Shown one piece after another: positions 24,089 to 24,639 of a DNA stretch of 24,639 nucleotides (position 1 is its first letter; every line of letters starts with the position of its first letter). Origin of the DNA: Thermoplasmatota archaeon (GTDB lineage: Archaea > Thermoplasmatota > Thermoplasmata > Methanomassiliicoccales > Methanomassiliicoccaceae); the NCBI GenBank assembly GCA_022709105.1, contig JAKIXL010000005.1, positions 1,473 to 26,111 of the forward strand. The letters run 5' to 3'. The notes under the pieces were generated by a model. The model was not told the origin of the DNA. It was given only the letters and a program-made list of their open reading frames with translations, and ran no database searches. The translations under genes were made by a program, and so were the position numbers.

Positions 24089-24639
24089 ATGATCCTCGAA
24101 CCTGGGATTCTCCTGAATAATCGCTATCGGATCATTGAAGTTCTGGGTCAGGGCGGCATGGGTTCGATTTATCGTGCCAGGGATGAGAACCTGGATATTG
24201 ATGTCGCGGTAAAGGACAACCTGTTCGGTTCGGATGAGTTCGCGCGCCAGTTTCGACGGGAAGCCACCATCCTGGCGACCTTACGGCATTCTGGCTTGCC
24301 ACGGGTGACCGATCATTTCATGGTGGAAGGGCAGGGGCAGTATCTGGTCATGGACTACATCGGAGGGGAGGACCTGCGTCAGCGGATGGAGCGGATGGGC
24401 ACCCTCCCCGAAGATGAGGTTATCACCATTGGAGCGGCGATCTGTGATGCGCTCATGTATCTCTCCACTCGCGATCCGGTCGTGGTTCATCGAGATATCA
24501 AGCCTGGGAATGTGAAGATAACTCCGGAAGGAGAGATATTTCTGGTTGATTTTGGCCTGGCGAAGACCATCCAGGGCACTCAGATGACCACCACCGGTGC
24601 ACGGGCGATGACTCCTGGGTATTCTCCACCGGAGCAATA
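24089..24639 (+). CDS. Bacterial-type serine/threonine protein kinase, N-terminal part (runs off the window)
   Basis: The frame is open from ATG 24089 to the window end (183 codons plus two bases). It is a Hanks-type kinase domain: glycine loop GQGGMGSIYRARD at about residues 21-33, VAVKDNLF with the ATP-anchoring lysine, HRDIKPGNV with the catalytic aspartate, DFGLAKT with the magnesium-binding aspartate, and the activation segment TTTGARAMTPGYSPPEQ. The last phrase is characteristic of kinases from Chloroflexota and similar bacteria. G+C is about 50% by hand count over 24121-24240, clearly below the flanking archaeal genes, and codons such as ATT, GAT and GGT are frequent. It may be foreign by transfer or by contig chimerism. 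Confidence 0.85.
   Translation, partial: MILEPGILLNNRYRIIEVLGQGGMGSIYRARDENLDIDVAVKDNLFGSDEFARQFRREATILATLRHSGLPRVTDHFMVEGQGQYLVMDYIGGEDLRQRMERMGTLPEDEVITIGAAICDALMYLSTRDPVVVHRDIKPGNVKITPEGEIFLVDFGLAKTIQGTQMTTTGARAMTPGYSPPEQ

Overview
The window is almost certainly from an archaeon of the Thermoplasmatota, perhaps close to Methanomassiliicoccales. It carries a partial MCM helicase in the order mcm-DUF424-nmd3, an archaeal NMD3, a two-subunit class I fumarase, an adenosine-specific kinase, an archaeal-type Ogg, archaeal TATA boxes with several probably leaderless genes, and a bacterial-type GyrB, which is typical of Thermoplasmata. The DNA is GC-rich and densely packed on both strands. The taxonomic call rests on gene content only.

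Layout. 1-1946 (+): mcm 3' end, DUF424, nmd3. 1943-4561 (-): a CinA-type MoCF domain protein, then an ABC-2 exporter (ATPase plus permease). 4701-6145 (+): fumarase alpha and beta. 6146-7159 (-): a secreted, membrane-anchored beta-sandwich protein. 7352-12733 (+): an Lhr-family helicase of 1793 residues. 12779-13963 (-): a TnpB pseudogene with two in-frame stops. 14107-17386: a small HTH regulator, Ogg, a SAM methyltransferase, an adenosine-specific kinase and a divergent endonuclease IV. 17471-20413: a double zinc-ribbon helical protein tail to tail with a DnaA-like AAA+ / DUF835 fusion. 20469-20570: tRNA-Thr(CGT) with an intron-like insert in the D arm. 20572-21845 (-): thiC with a one-base frameshift. 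22116-24017 (+): gyrB. 24089-end (+): the start of a bacterial-looking serine/threonine kinase.

How the genes relate. Replication and repair dominate: MCM, the Lhr helicase, Ogg (makes abasic sites), endonuclease IV (cuts them), GyrB and a DnaA-like ATPase. The repair genes lie close together around the transposon remnant. The most unusual items are the DnaA-like/DUF835 fusion, which has no DnaA DNA-binding domain; the tRNA with a bulge-helix-bulge motif in its D arm; and the very long Lhr protein, whose C-terminal half resembles AlkZ-type glycosylase modules.

Cautions. Codon use and composition change inside the 3' end of gyrB (about position 23875), and a kinase follows where gyrA would be expected. 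The last ~750 bp may be an assembly chimera or a transfer. The thiC frameshift lies in a short G run and could be a sequence error.
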